Below are positions 4,940 through 12,272 of a stretch of 12,743 nucleotides of DNA, one piece after another. A program made the translations under genes and the position numbers. Origin of the DNA: JBKPCD01 sp046727175 (GTDB lineage Bacteria; Acidobacteriota; Vicinamibacteria; Vicinamibacterales; 2-12-FULL-66-21); NCBI GenBank assembly GCA_046727175.1, contig JBKPCD010000068.1, positions 1 to 12,743 on the forward strand, written 5' to 3'. The notes below the pieces were generated by a model. The model was not told the origin of the DNA. It ran no database searches and saw only the letters and a list, made by a program, of their open reading frames with translations. Numbering within the stretch: position 1 is the first letter of the stretch; each line of letters opens with the position of its first letter.

Positions 4940-7522
4940 ATGGACAGCCGAGACTCCGACCGATGGGCGCGCGTCAAGGCGGTGTTCTGCGATGCCCTTG
5001 ACCGTCCACCATCCGAACGCACGGCATTTCTGGCGGGTGCCTGCGCCGACGATCAGTCGATTCGACGCGAGGTCCAGTCGCTGCTCGACAGCGACGGCGT
5101 CGCGGGCAGCTTTATCGAGACGCCAGCTGCCGACCTTCTGAAGCAATCGACAAAAGACCAGCCCACCGCTTCCGAGCTTGCATCGGGCAGCTTTCTGGGA
5201 CCGTACGAGATTGTCGGTTTCCTTGGCGCTGGTGGCATGAGCCAGGTGTACCGCGGGCGGGATTCGCGGCTGGGCCGGATCGTCGCCATCAAGGTTGTGG
5301 GCGGCGCGAGCGCTGATCCTGGTGCCGAGCGCCGACTCCTGCGGGAAGCGAGGCACGCGTCGAGCCTTGCTCATCCTCACATCTGTACGATCCACGAGGT
5401 TGAAGACTCAGGCGGCCGACCTTTCATCGTCATGGAGTATGTCGAAGGAAAGTCGCTGCAACAGGTGATACGCGACGGCCGGCTGGCGTTGGCCGACCAG
5501 CTGCGGATCGGATCCCAGATCGCCGATGCGCTCGACCATGCACACCAACGTGGAGTCATCCACAGAGATCTGAAAAGCGCTAACGTGGTTGTCCCTCCGA
5601 AGGGTCCTGCGAAGGTCCTCGATTTCGGACTGTCGGCGCGGCTGCCGGATGGAAGCGTCTCAGAGGCGTCGGTGTCTGGCGTCATGAACACGGCGACGGT
5701 TGCGGGCACCTTGAGCCATATGGCGCCGGAAGTGCTTCTCGGCCGGCAGCCGGATCCGAAAGGTGATATCTGGGCGTTCGGCGTGCTGCTCTACGAGATG
5801 GCATCGGGCGAGTTGCCGTTCAAGGGTGAGACGGCGTTTGAAACCAGCAGCGCAATTCTTAACTCAGATCCGAAGCCCCTTCCCTCGCGTGTCCCCCTGA
5901 CGCTGCGCCTCGTGATCCAGCGATGCCTCGAGAAAGATCCTCTTCGACGGTACCAGCGTGCCGCCGATGTCCGCGCCGCGCTCGAGGCCGTCGAGCATCG
6001 TGAGTGGCTGCGAGTGACCGGTCCCTTGCTGTTCGCGCGGTATCGGCGTCGCGTCGGACTTGCGGGGCTGGCTGCCGCTGTCGCGGGCATCGGGATCGCG
6101 GCGATTGGACAGCTGAACGGTCCGCAGCCTCCGAGGGTTGTTCCGATCGGGACAGTTGCGGTGCTGCCGCTGACGAACTCATCGCAAGACTCTTCGCAGG
6201 ATTACCTGGTCGATGGCATCACAGAGTCGCTGATCGCTGCCATCGGCAGCGTCGACGGCGTCCGAGTGCTGTCGCGAACGACCGCGATGAAGTACCGTGG
6301 CTCAACGAAGCCGCCTGAAGTGGTCGCCCGTGAGCTCGGGGTAGATGCCGTTGTGTTCGGCTCGTTACAGCGCGATGGCGAGCGACTTCGGCTTCGTGCT
6401 CAGTTGGTCACCGGGGCCGGCCTGGTGTTGTGGTCACAGGAGTACGATCGCAGTCTCCGCGACACGCTTGCGCTTCAGAACGACATCGTGCGGGCCGTCG
6501 CGGCAGCGGGCGGGATGCGCTTAAGCGACGCCGCGAGTGCAAAGCTCTCCGCGGCCCGAGCGGTCGCACCGGATGTATACGAAGCGTTCCTGCAAGGTCG
6601 CTATTACTGGAATCAACGGACCGAGGCGTCGATCAAAACTGCGATCACCCACTTCCGGAAATCGATTGCGATCGATCCGACGTACGCGCCGCCGTACGCG
6701 GCCCTCGCGGACTGCTACAACCAGCTCGCCACGCTGATCTTGAGTACAGGTTCTCCGCAGGAGTGGCGGCCACAGGCAAGGGCGGCGGCGATCAAGGCAC
6801 TGCAAATCGATCCGGACCTCGCCGAAGCACACGCCACGCTTGGATACACCCGTCACTATGACTGGCAGTGGCATGATGCCGAAGAGAACTTCAAGCGTGC
6901 GATCGAGCTGAATCCGAGCTACGCGCTCGCGCACATCTGGTACGCAAATCTGCTGGGCTCGCAGCGTCGGTTCAACGAAGCGCTCCGCGAAGTGTCGTTC
7001 GCTCGCGACCTGGATCCTTTGTCCCTCATCGTCAATACGAATGTCGGCTGGGTAATGAATATGGCGGGGCGATACAACGACGCGGTCGCACAGCTTCGCC
7101 GGACTGTCGAACTCGATCCAAACTACGGGCAAGCGCATCGACGACTCGCGAGCGCGTACGCTGGCCTTGGTCGATATGACGAGGCGATTCGGGAGCAGCA
7201 AACGGTCGTACGGCTCAGCGACAATAATCCCTCCGCCATGGGTTCGCTAGCACAGATCTACGCGAGAGGCGGCCGAACGGAAGAAGCTCGAAAGATTCTC
7301 GAGGAGTTGGTCATTGAGGCGCGGACACGCTACCTGTCGCCTGGGGTCTTTGCGAGCATCTATTTCGAGCTCGGCGAACGCGATGAAGCATTTCGCTGGG
7401 TCGAACGGGCGTACCAGGAGCGATCGAACTATGTGGCGTATATCGCGATAGACAACTCGTTTGATGCCGTCCGTACGGACACACGTTATTTGAACCTTCT
7501 CCGTCGCATCGGGTTGGAGTAA
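4940..7522 (+). CDS. Transmembrane Ser/Thr protein kinase with TolB-like and TPR domains
   Basis: This 860-residue signalling protein starts with an N-terminal segment (1-62) typical of acidobacterial kinases. A Hanks-type kinase domain follows at about 89-350: Gly-rich loop LGAGGM (95-100), ATP lysine Lys118, catalytic HRDLKSAN (208-215), DFG (228-230) and APE (262-264) are all present, so it should be active. One membrane helix lies near 371-389. A TolB/FlgO-like alpha/beta domain (403-521: VAVLPLTN, then GITESLIAAI, then RVLSRT, then GVDAVVFGSLQRDG) and about six TPR units (545-800) lie beyond it, probably periplasmic. Start ATG 4940 is preceded by AGGGG and the conserved N-terminus begins there; the frame is open 174 nt further upstream but that part overlaps the divergent promoter region. 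It stops 3 nt before the sigma gene, so the two are co-translated and the sigma factor is its likely phosphorylation target. Confidence 0.94.
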   Translation: MDSRDSDRWARVKAVFCDALDRPPSERTAFLAGACADDQSIRREVQSLLDSDGVAGSFIETPAADLLKQSTKDQPTASELASGSFLGPYEIVGFLGAGGMSQVYRGRDSRLGRIVAIKVVGGASADPGAERRLLREARHASSLAHPHICTIHEVEDSGGRPFIVMEYVEGKSLQQVIRDGRLALADQLRIGSQIADALDHAHQRGVIHRDLKSANVVVPPKGPAKVLDFGLSARLPDGSVSEASVSGVMNTATVAGTLSHMAPEVLLGRQPDPKGDIWAFGVLLYEMASGELPFKGETAFETSSAILNSDPKPLPSRVPLTLRLVIQRCLEKDPLRRYQRAADVRAALEAVEHREWLRVTGPLLFARYRRRVGLAGLAAAVAGIGIAAIGQLNGPQPPRVVPIGTVAVLPLTNSSQDSSQDYLVDGITESLIAAIGSVDGVRVLSRTTAMKYRGSTKPPEVVARELGVDAVVFGSLQRDGERLRLRAQLVTGAGLVLWSQEYDRSLRDTLALQNDIVRAVAAAGGMRLSDAASAKLSAARAVAPDVYEAFLQGRYYWNQRTEASIKTAITHFRKSIAIDPTYAPPYAALADCYNQLATLILSTGSPQEWRPQARAAAIKALQIDPDLAEAHATLGYTRHYDWQWHDAEENFKRAIELNPSYALAHIWYANLLGSQRRFNEALREVSFARDLDPLSLIVNTNVGWVMNMAGRYNDAVAQLRRTVELDPNYGQAHRRLASAYAGLGRYDEAIREQQTVVRLSDNNPSAMGSLAQIYARGGRTEEARKILEELVIEARTRYLSPGVFASIYFELGERDEAFRWVERAYQERSNYVAYIAIDNSFDAVRTDTRYLNLLRRIGLE

Positions 7523-7525
7523 TCA

Positions 7526-8140
7526 GTGACGGATTCGCCGCGGAGGGATCGGTCGGCTGCGGTGACCCAGGTGCTGGGGCAGTGGAGCCGCGGCGACAAG
7601 ACTGCCCTTGACCGGCTTGCGCCGCTAATTTACCCGGAACTCCGCCGGATCGCCGGCCGCCAACTGCGCAACGAACGTGCGGACCATACGCTGCAACCAA
7701 CAGCGCTGGTTCACGAAGTCTTCCTGCACCTGGTCGATCAGCGGCGCGCGAGCTGGCACAACCGTGCCCATTTCTTTGCAGTTGCCGCGCAGGTCATGCG
7801 CAGGATTCTGGTTGACCACGCACGGAGTCGTGAAACCCTGAAACGCGGCGGCGCCGTAACGACAGTGACTCTGGCAACCGACGCCGCGGATGTCTCGGTC
7901 GATCCGATCGCAGCCGAGGTGCTCGCCGTGGACGAGGCGCTCGCGAGGCTCGCGGCGCACGATCCCGACCAGGCGCGGGTGGTTGAGCTCCGCTTCTTTG
8001 GCGGATTGAGTGTTGAGGAAACCGCTTATGTGATGGACCGATCGGCTCGAACGGTGAAGCGAGACTGGCGTATGGCGAGGGCGTGGTTGTTTCGCGAGCT
8101 CCAGGGTAGAACGCCGAACTTGCGACCAGGTAAAGCCTGA
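7526..8140 (+). CDS. ECF sigma factor, Sig-70_X6 (sigma70_ECF) type
   Basis: This 204-residue alternative sigma factor has region 2 at about 12-105 (YPELRRIAGRQLRNERADHT, then LQPTALVHEVFLHL, then HFFAVAAQVMRRILVDHARS) and region 4 at about 135-195, with the helix-turn-helix LSVEETAYVMDRSARTVKRD. The LQPTALVHE signature and the RRILVDHARS-x4-KRGG stretch are hallmarks of the X6 group, in which the usual acidic DAED patch of region 2.2 is absent. Thr59, within that signature, could be phosphorylated to supply the missing charge, as for EcfP of Vibrio parahaemolyticus with its kinase PknT; applying this here is inference. The start is GTG at 7526, with GGAG 7 nt before it, 3 nt after the kinase stop. 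No anti-sigma gene is adjacent. The Pro/Arg-rich last 10 residues are non-conserved. Confidence 0.93.
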   Translation: MTDSPRRDRSAAVTQVLGQWSRGDKTALDRLAPLIYPELRRIAGRQLRNERADHTLQPTALVHEVFLHLVDQRRASWHNRAHFFAVAAQVMRRILVDHARSRETLKRGGAVTTVTLATDAADVSVDPIAAEVLAVDEALARLAAHDPDQARVVELRFFGGLSVEETAYVMDRSARTVKRDWRMARAWLFRELQGRTPNLRPGKA

Positions 8141-8208
8141 CCGAACGCACTCCCAGTGTCACGCGGCGCACCCAAAACCTGTGGCGAATCCAACCCTTGA
8201 CAAGCACT

Positions 8209-8561
8209 AATGTGCGACTCGGAGTCATGTCGCAAAACGTGCAGCGTCGTCTGACGAAGAACCCATTCCGCACCTTCGTCCATCCCGCTGTGCCCGACGC
8301 GACTTTAGATGCCGCACTCATCCTCAACGCGTACCACGAGATCGAGCAACATCAGTTGATACTGGCGGCGGTTCGCCGGCCTCGAAGGCCGATGGTCGAC
8401 TCGTCATTGTCGAACCTGGAACCCCCTCGAGGCGAGGACGACCTCGAGTCGATGAAGCCAAGAACCATGAAATCGATCCCGAGTACGTGCTACAGGACGC
8501 GCAGGCAGCTGGTTTCGCGGTGGTGTCCCTCAAGGATCGGAACTCTGAAGGCGGCGCCTGA
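8209..8561 (+). pseudogene. Frameshifted, N-terminally truncated class I SAM-dependent methyltransferase
   Basis: Two frames together give the C-terminal half of a methyltransferase. From 8290 one frame reads VPDATLDAALILNAYHEIEQ, then HQLILAAVRR. From about 8382 the next frame continues SKADGRLVIVEPGTP, and then NHEIDPEYVLQDAQAAGFAV, VSLKDRN and a TGA at 8559-8561. Restoring one base near 8380 rejoins 'AVRR-A-SKADGRLVIVEPG', the usual family sequence. The Gly-rich SAM-binding loop and everything before it are missing; the bases between the sigma stop (8140) and 8290 show no clear homology. Members of this family methylate small molecules or proteins, with the substrate not predictable. It follows the kinase/sigma operon in the same direction but is clearly non-functional as read. 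Confidence 0.8.
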
Positions 8562-8607
8562 AAACACCACGTTCAACCGGAACTCGAATTCGGGAAAGGA
8601 GCACGTG

Positions 8608-9102
8608 ATGTCAAGAGTAACCTCCCGCTTATGGACGATTCCGGCCGCCGTGACCGTTGTGATCGTCCTCGGGACGACGACTGGAGGGCAGACGCCGCAA
8701 GAGCCGAATCAAGACACCCTGGGGGCGCTGCTCGTCGAAGTCCGCGGTTTGCGCAGCGCCATAGAGCAGATGGCGTCCGTGGGTCCGAGCATTCAGCTCG
8801 CTATGGGTCGGCTACAGCTTCAGGAGCAGTGTATCCGCGGCGCACAAGCGGGCCGGCGAGGTGCAGGACCGTATGGGAAGTCTTCAGCGAGCGTTGGAAG
8901 GCAGCACTGACCCTGCACACCGGTCATCGATTGAGGGCGAGTTGCCGCTCGTTAAGCAAGCTCTGGCGCGTGCCACGGCCGAAGTCCAGCGGCTTCAGAT
9001 GGAGGAGTCGGAAGCGGCGGCGCAGGTCTCCAGCGAACAGGCGCGCTGGCGGAAATCAATCAGCGGCTCGAAGAATTGGATCGCGCGCTCACGCGCCGTT
9101 GA
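8608..9102 (+). pseudogene. Exported coiled-coil protein gene broken by two frameshifts
   Basis: An ATG at 8608 with AAGGAG 6 nt before it opens a protein with a signal peptide (residues 1-27, hydrophobic AAVTVVIVLGTTTG) and then LGALLVEVRGLRSAIEQMAS, which starts a coiled coil. Near 8826-8845 the frame moves to the next one, which continues as HKRAGEVQDRMGSLQRALEG, STDPAHRSSIEGELPLVKQA and ATAEVQRLQMEESEAAAQVS. At about 9049 one base is missing (in TGGCGGAAA); the original frame then resumes as EINQRLEELDRALTRR and ends at TGA 9100-9102. The three pieces make one protein of about 164 residues, Glu/Gln/Leu-rich and almost wholly helical. I know it as a conserved exported protein of unknown function. 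The first shift cannot be repaired by eye and might hide a small deletion. Confidence 0.8.
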
Positions 9103-9147
9103 AGACGACGACTGTGGGGATGCCGATGCCGCGGGGTCGATGTCTGG

Positions 9148-9156
9148 TGCTATCCT
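9148..9156 (+). promoter_or_regulatory. Possible extended -10 promoter element upstream of the ankyrin gene
   Basis: TGCTATCCT (9148-9156) matches the extended -10 pattern TGn-TATnnT and lies 127 nt before the ankyrin ATG at 9284. No good -35 box is seen 17 bp upstream, as expected for extended -10 promoters. The call rests on the motif alone. Confidence 0.25.
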
Positions 9157-9225
9157 AGACCAGCGTGAGGGACGCATCCGGTCCGCGGAAAGGGTAGAAG
9201 CCCAACCTTCATTCCTCGCCCATTA

Positions 9226-9241
9226 GCGAAACGCTTTTCGC
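9226..9241 (+). repeat. Short perfect hairpin GCGAAA-CGCT-TTTCGC in the ankyrin leader
   Basis: GCGAAA (9226-9231) and TTTCGC (9236-9241) are exact complements around a 4-nt loop, 43 nt before the ankyrin start codon and after the end of the broken coiled-coil gene. There is no T-run beyond it. It may be a weak terminator of the upstream transcript, an operator, or chance. Confidence 0.3.
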
Positions 9242-9283
9242 CCGATTGACGCGGACACCGGGCAAATGGAAAGGGTTTCGCTC

Positions 9284-10288
9284 ATGCAACTCCCGGATCG
9301 TCCCAACCTCCGCCATCTCCGCGATCAGGCCAGAAATCTCGTCCGTTCCGGCGCGGCCCCGACGCTTGCCGACGCACAGTTTCTAATCGCCCGACAGTAC
9401 GGCTTCCAAAGCTGGCCCAAGCTCAAACAGCATGTCGAGTCGATCGAAGAAGTCGGCCAGCTTGAGCAGGCGATTGCCAGCAACGACCTCGCCCGCGTCC
9501 AAGAACTCCTGACCACGAACCCGGAACTTCGCCAGATCCTGATCGACGACGCGTCGCTGGTGGCTGTTGCCCAACCTGGCCGCATTCCGATGATGGAACT
9601 TCTGGTACATCACGGAGCCGACGTCAACGGACTCGGCTGGTTCCCGGTTCTCTTCACACCTTGTGAGAATCTCGAACCGGAACCGCTCCAGTGGCTCCTC
9701 GATCACGGCGCTGACCCCAATCGCGGCAACCCAAGAGATCCGGGGACCGCCCTCGACTACACCATTCAGACCTACCCGCGCGACCCCCAGAAGCTCACTG
9801 CCTGCGTCGAGATGCTTCTGGGCGCCGGAGCCTACACGCGCTACGACGTTCCCGGCGTACTCCCGATCCTCCGCAACCGCACCGACGAACTCGCCGCCCT
9901 CCTCGATGTCGACCCGACGCTCCACCACCGCCGCTACCCCGAGCTGGATTGCGGTCAATCCGGCGGGCGCCTGCTCACTCTTCGAGGCGCAACCCTCCTC
10001 CACGTTGCCGCCGAATACGGCTTCTTCGACGCCACCCGCCTCCTCCTCGACCGCGGTGCGGACGTCAACGCCCGTGCCGACATTGACGCGAGCGGCGTCG
10101 GTGGTCAGACGCCGATGTTCCATGCCCTGACCCATTTCAAGCGCGTGAACCCCGAAGTCGCTCAACTCCTCATCGATCGCGGCGCCGACCTCACTATCCG
10201 TGCCCGCGTCCCTGGCCACTACGAACGTCCCGAAGAACTCCTCGACGTGTCCGCCGCCGAGTATGGCGCGATGTTCCCGCTGCGCTAG
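9284..10288 (+). CDS. Ankyrin-repeat protein with an N-terminal GFxSWPKLK module
   Basis: This 334-residue soluble protein begins with a module of about 55 residues (LPDRPNLRHLRDQARNLVRS, then ADAQFLIARQYGFQSWPKLK) common at the N-terminus of ankyrin proteins from soil bacteria. Degenerate ankyrin repeats follow from about residue 58 to 310. The clearest ones carry the beta-turn motif: MMELLVHHGADVNG (103-116), LQWLLDHGADPNRG (135-148), CVEMLLGAGA (174-183), TLLHVAAEYGFFDATRLLLD with RGADVNAR (237-264), and AQLLIDRGADL (293-303). The role is protein binding; the partner is unknown. I chose ATG 9284 because GGAAAGGG ends 9 nt before it and MQLPDRP is the usual start; ATG 9266 in the same frame is possible. 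There is no signal peptide. Codon third positions are strongly C-rich (CTC, CGC, GCC), more so than in its neighbours. Confidence 0.92.
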   Translation: MQLPDRPNLRHLRDQARNLVRSGAAPTLADAQFLIARQYGFQSWPKLKQHVESIEEVGQLEQAIASNDLARVQELLTTNPELRQILIDDASLVAVAQPGRIPMMELLVHHGADVNGLGWFPVLFTPCENLEPEPLQWLLDHGADPNRGNPRDPGTALDYTIQTYPRDPQKLTACVEMLLGAGAYTRYDVPGVLPILRNRTDELAALLDVDPTLHHRRYPELDCGQSGGRLLTLRGATLLHVAAEYGFFDATRLLLDRGADVNARADIDASGVGGQTPMFHALTHFKRVNPEVAQLLIDRGADLTIRARVPGHYERPEELLDVSAAEYGAMFPLR

Positions 10289-10557
10289 GACTTGGCAAAC
10301 ACAAACCTGTTCCGCACGTTCGAATTGAACTATTTCAATGGCGGACGAACTGCTGCGGCTCGCACCTGTCATCCGGCGTGAGACGGTGGTAAGTGCCGGC
10401 TTGCTCCCGTCGCTTATGTAAACGGCCGCTACCTGCCGATGCAGCGATTCGGCGGGAACCCTGGTCTGCGCGTTCGAGTATTCCGCCACTGCGCCCCTCC
10501 GCCCTGGGGATGGCCAACTGGTCGCCGCCAAATGGGCAGAACGCGGCCGCTGCGCAA
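10289..10557. other. Intergenic stretch without recognisable gene
   Basis: These 269 bases follow the ankyrin stop. No frame gives a convincing protein: the plus-strand segment encoding NGRYLPMQRFGGNP (about 10420-10461) faintly recalls beta-propeller sequences and could be an older part of the adjacent PD40 fossil, but I cannot support it. The only structured element is the AT-rich dyad at 10324-10339. Confidence 0.4.
10324..10339. repeat. AT-rich dyad ATTGAA-CTAT-TTCAAT
   Basis: A perfect 6+4+6 inverted repeat lies 35 nt after the ankyrin stop codon, an AT-rich island in a GC-rich setting. It could be an operator left from a lost gene. No regulator or target can be assigned. Confidence 0.3.
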
Positions 10558-10735
10558 GAGGGCACCATCCTCTATTCGCTCCCCTCCGGTGCACAGTCAA
10601 TGCGCGAGCTGGTCTGGGTTGATCGTGGCGGCCATGACGTCGCAAATTGGTTCGGCCCAACCTGAGCTCGTCACACCTGCTCGGTCTCGATGATTCACGC
10701 GCGTGCGATATCCGCACGGCCGGGGGTGCTCGCGC
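10558..10735 (+). pseudogene. Remnant of a PD40/TolB-type beta-propeller, probably the C-terminus of a Ser/Thr kinase
   Basis: From 10558 one frame reads EGTILYSLPSGAQSMRELVW, then VDRGGHDVANWFGPT, and stops at 10663-10665. 'GTLVY...RxLVWVDRxGxE' is the recurrent blade signature of PD40 repeats in acidobacterial protein kinases and TolB-like proteins. In another frame, from about 10671 on, HLLGLDDSRACDIRTAGG resembles the next blade unit (LRLSPDDSRVAxDIR), so a frameshift lies near 10660-10670. Nothing upstream encodes a kinase domain. The fragment ends at about 10728-10735, where the minus-strand unknown-family remnant begins. It is unrelated in position to the intact kinase at 4940-7522, which has TPR units rather than PD40. 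Confidence 0.6.
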
Positions 10736-11362
10736 GAGTGATGCGGACCGAAAAGAAGAGCCTCACGCGGTCAGGTTGCCCCCGGTCGAGATTCTCGCGA
10801 ATCACCGCTTCGAAGAAGAGTCGGCCATGCATCGGCCGATCGAAAACCTGGGTGAGACTGACTTCGAGCTGATTGATCGCGAGGCGGTGATCATACCCGG
10901 CGGCGCGGTCGGCGGCGCGCAGTAGCCAGGGCAGCTGCCGCGACCAGCGGTCGAAGAAGGCCTGGACGCCAGCGGGACCCAGCGCGTCGCAGACGGCTTG
11001 CAGCGCGAGCGCATCACGATAGGACAGAAATCTGGTGCGTCGGCGCCGGAGTTGTTGCTTGACCCATTCGTGGCCGTTGAGACAGAGCCACACGGGGTAC
11101 GGGAGATACGTGCCGATCTTGACGAAGGCCGGTCCCGACTCGCGATCGCGGACGTAGAAGTAGTACTGCTTGACCGCCACCGACTGCCGCGAGAACTCGA
11201 AGCGGATCTTGACGCCAGGGCCGGCATGCTGGTGGGCTTTGAACGCCCACATCTTCTCTTGCGTGATCCGAGCATGACGACGCCCTCGCGGCCGCTGAAA
11301 CGAGCGCGGTGCGCGGTGGCGATCGCGTCCTTGTCTTGACCGGGCTCAAAGTGGACGACGCT
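10695..11362 (-). pseudogene. Truncated and frameshifted copy of a conserved protein of unknown function
   Basis: Read on the minus strand, one frame from 11362 gives VVHFEPGQDKDAIATAHRAR, then FSGREGVVMLG. Near 11268 one base is missing and the next frame continues ITQEKMWAFKAHQHAGPGVK, then IRFEFSRQSVAVKQYYFYVR, GPAFVKIGTYLPYPVWLCLN and GHEWVKQQLRRRR, down to about DRVRLFFSVRITRAST near 10728. Together this is roughly 210 residues. I know this protein as a conserved family of unknown function, about twice as long, in soil Acidobacteriota and Actinomycetota; that is from memory. Both ends are missing: a stop (TGA at 11365-11363) blocks the frame upstream and the last residues before 10695 are unrelated sequence over the PD40 fossil. 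It is rich in aromatic residues and Arg and has no transmembrane segment. Function cannot be assigned. Confidence 0.65.
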
Positions 11363-11449
11363 TCACTGCCAGGTGGGGGTAAAAGTAGCGGCGAGCACCC
11401 CAGAACCGGTGAGGCGCCCGCGGGCAACGCGACGGCTCCCAGCGCGTGG

Positions 11450-12055
11450 TCAGGCAGTGCCTGCGACCAGACGAATTTTGCCGTTCGCAATTTCCGCAAG
11501 GGTTTCGACGACGAATTCCTTCTCCCGTGTCCGGACTCGGGTCTTCAGATCGTCGAGGGAGTCGCCCCGAGACACCGGTACCTTGCACTGACGCACTATG
11601 GCGCCGGTATCGTAGTCAGCGTCCACCAGATGAAGTGAAATACCCGATTCCGCCACGCCGGCCTCCAGCACGGCCTCGAACACCCGATCCCCATACATCC
11701 CTGGTCCGCCGAATCGCGGCAAGAGGGCAGGGTGAGTGTTGAGGATTCTGCCCTCGAAAGCTCTGAGTACGAGTGGTCCTAGTTTCTTCATGTAGCCCGC
11801 CAGGAACACGACGTCGACGTCAGCTGCAACCAGAACGTTTCGAATCGCCGCGTCCAGCGCAACCGGATCCTCGTGCGTTTTCGACGACAGATGAACCGCC
11901 TGAACGCCAGCTTGACGCGCCCTCCCCAAGGCGCCAGCGTCGCTGTTGTTGCTCACGACAAGCGCGACGCGCCCCTGAATGCGGCCACGGGCAAAGGCAT
12001 CCAGCAGGCTTTGAAGCGTCGTTCCCTCATGCGAGGCGAGAACTCCAAGATTCAT
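11450..12055 (-). CDS. purN: Phosphoribosylglycinamide formyltransferase (GAR transformylase)
   Basis: This enzyme transfers a formyl group from 10-formyltetrahydrofolate to GAR in the third step of purine synthesis, in the cytoplasm. The 201-residue length matches the family. MNLGVLASHEGTTLQSLLDA forms the phosphate-binding N-terminus. ILNTHPALLP holds the catalytic Asn106 and His108, numbered as in E. coli PurN, and VDADYDTGAI holds Asp149, the counterpart of Asp144. GGPGMYGDRV is the usual loop before the next helix. The frame stays open to 12337 but homology starts at ATG 12055, and the upstream part is unrelated. A GGGAGG lies about 22 nt upstream, too far to be an ideal ribosome-binding site. 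purN stands alone, without purM or other pur genes visible. Confidence 0.93.
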   Translation of the reverse strand: MNLGVLASHEGTTLQSLLDAFARGRIQGRVALVVSNNSDAGALGRARQAGVQAVHLSSKTHEDPVALDAAIRNVLVAADVDVVFLAGYMKKLGPLVLRAFEGRILNTHPALLPRFGGPGMYGDRVFEAVLEAGVAESGISLHLVDADYDTGAIVRQCKVPVSRGDSLDDLKTRVRTREKEFVVETLAEIANGKIRLVAGTA

Positions 12056-12272
12056 GGGCGTCGCTGCTACTACGCCTCCCGCATGCGCCGAGCAGCCGGT
12101 GACAGGGGCACCGGCTACTGTGGACTCTCGCATTCGTTCATCTTGCGGCCGAAGAGCTTGACGGGCGCACTTTCGCCCGGGCTGCTCGACGAGCACGATT
12201 TGAAAGCGAGCAGCGAGGCGGAAATGTGTCGCGTGTCTATCACGGGTGGCAACGGCGAAACCATGAGAACTG
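12056..12272. other. Leader/intergenic region upstream of purN with one small hairpin
   Basis: These 217 bases lie between the right-edge unknown gene and purN, both on the minus strand. No frame shows a protein. A 6-bp perfect stem CGGGCG-CACTTT-CGCCCG lies at 12162-12179, without a T-run. I see no purine-riboswitch core and no clear promoter. Confidence 0.4.

Noticed and set aside
6521..7201. Minus-strand open frame of 226 codons inside the kinase gene
   Set aside because: It lies antisense to well-defined TPR repeats and is explained by high GC content; no motif or ribosome-binding site.
9383..10717. Long minus-strand open frame (444 codons) opposite the ankyrin gene
   Set aside because: It mirrors the plus-strand ankyrin gene; its protein is Val/Glu/Gly-biased without motifs, and the ankyrin repeats on the other strand are clear.
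12056..12272. Purine riboswitch upstream of purN
   Set aside because: No conserved core with two loop-forming stems or expected junction bases is visible; only a 6-bp hairpin.
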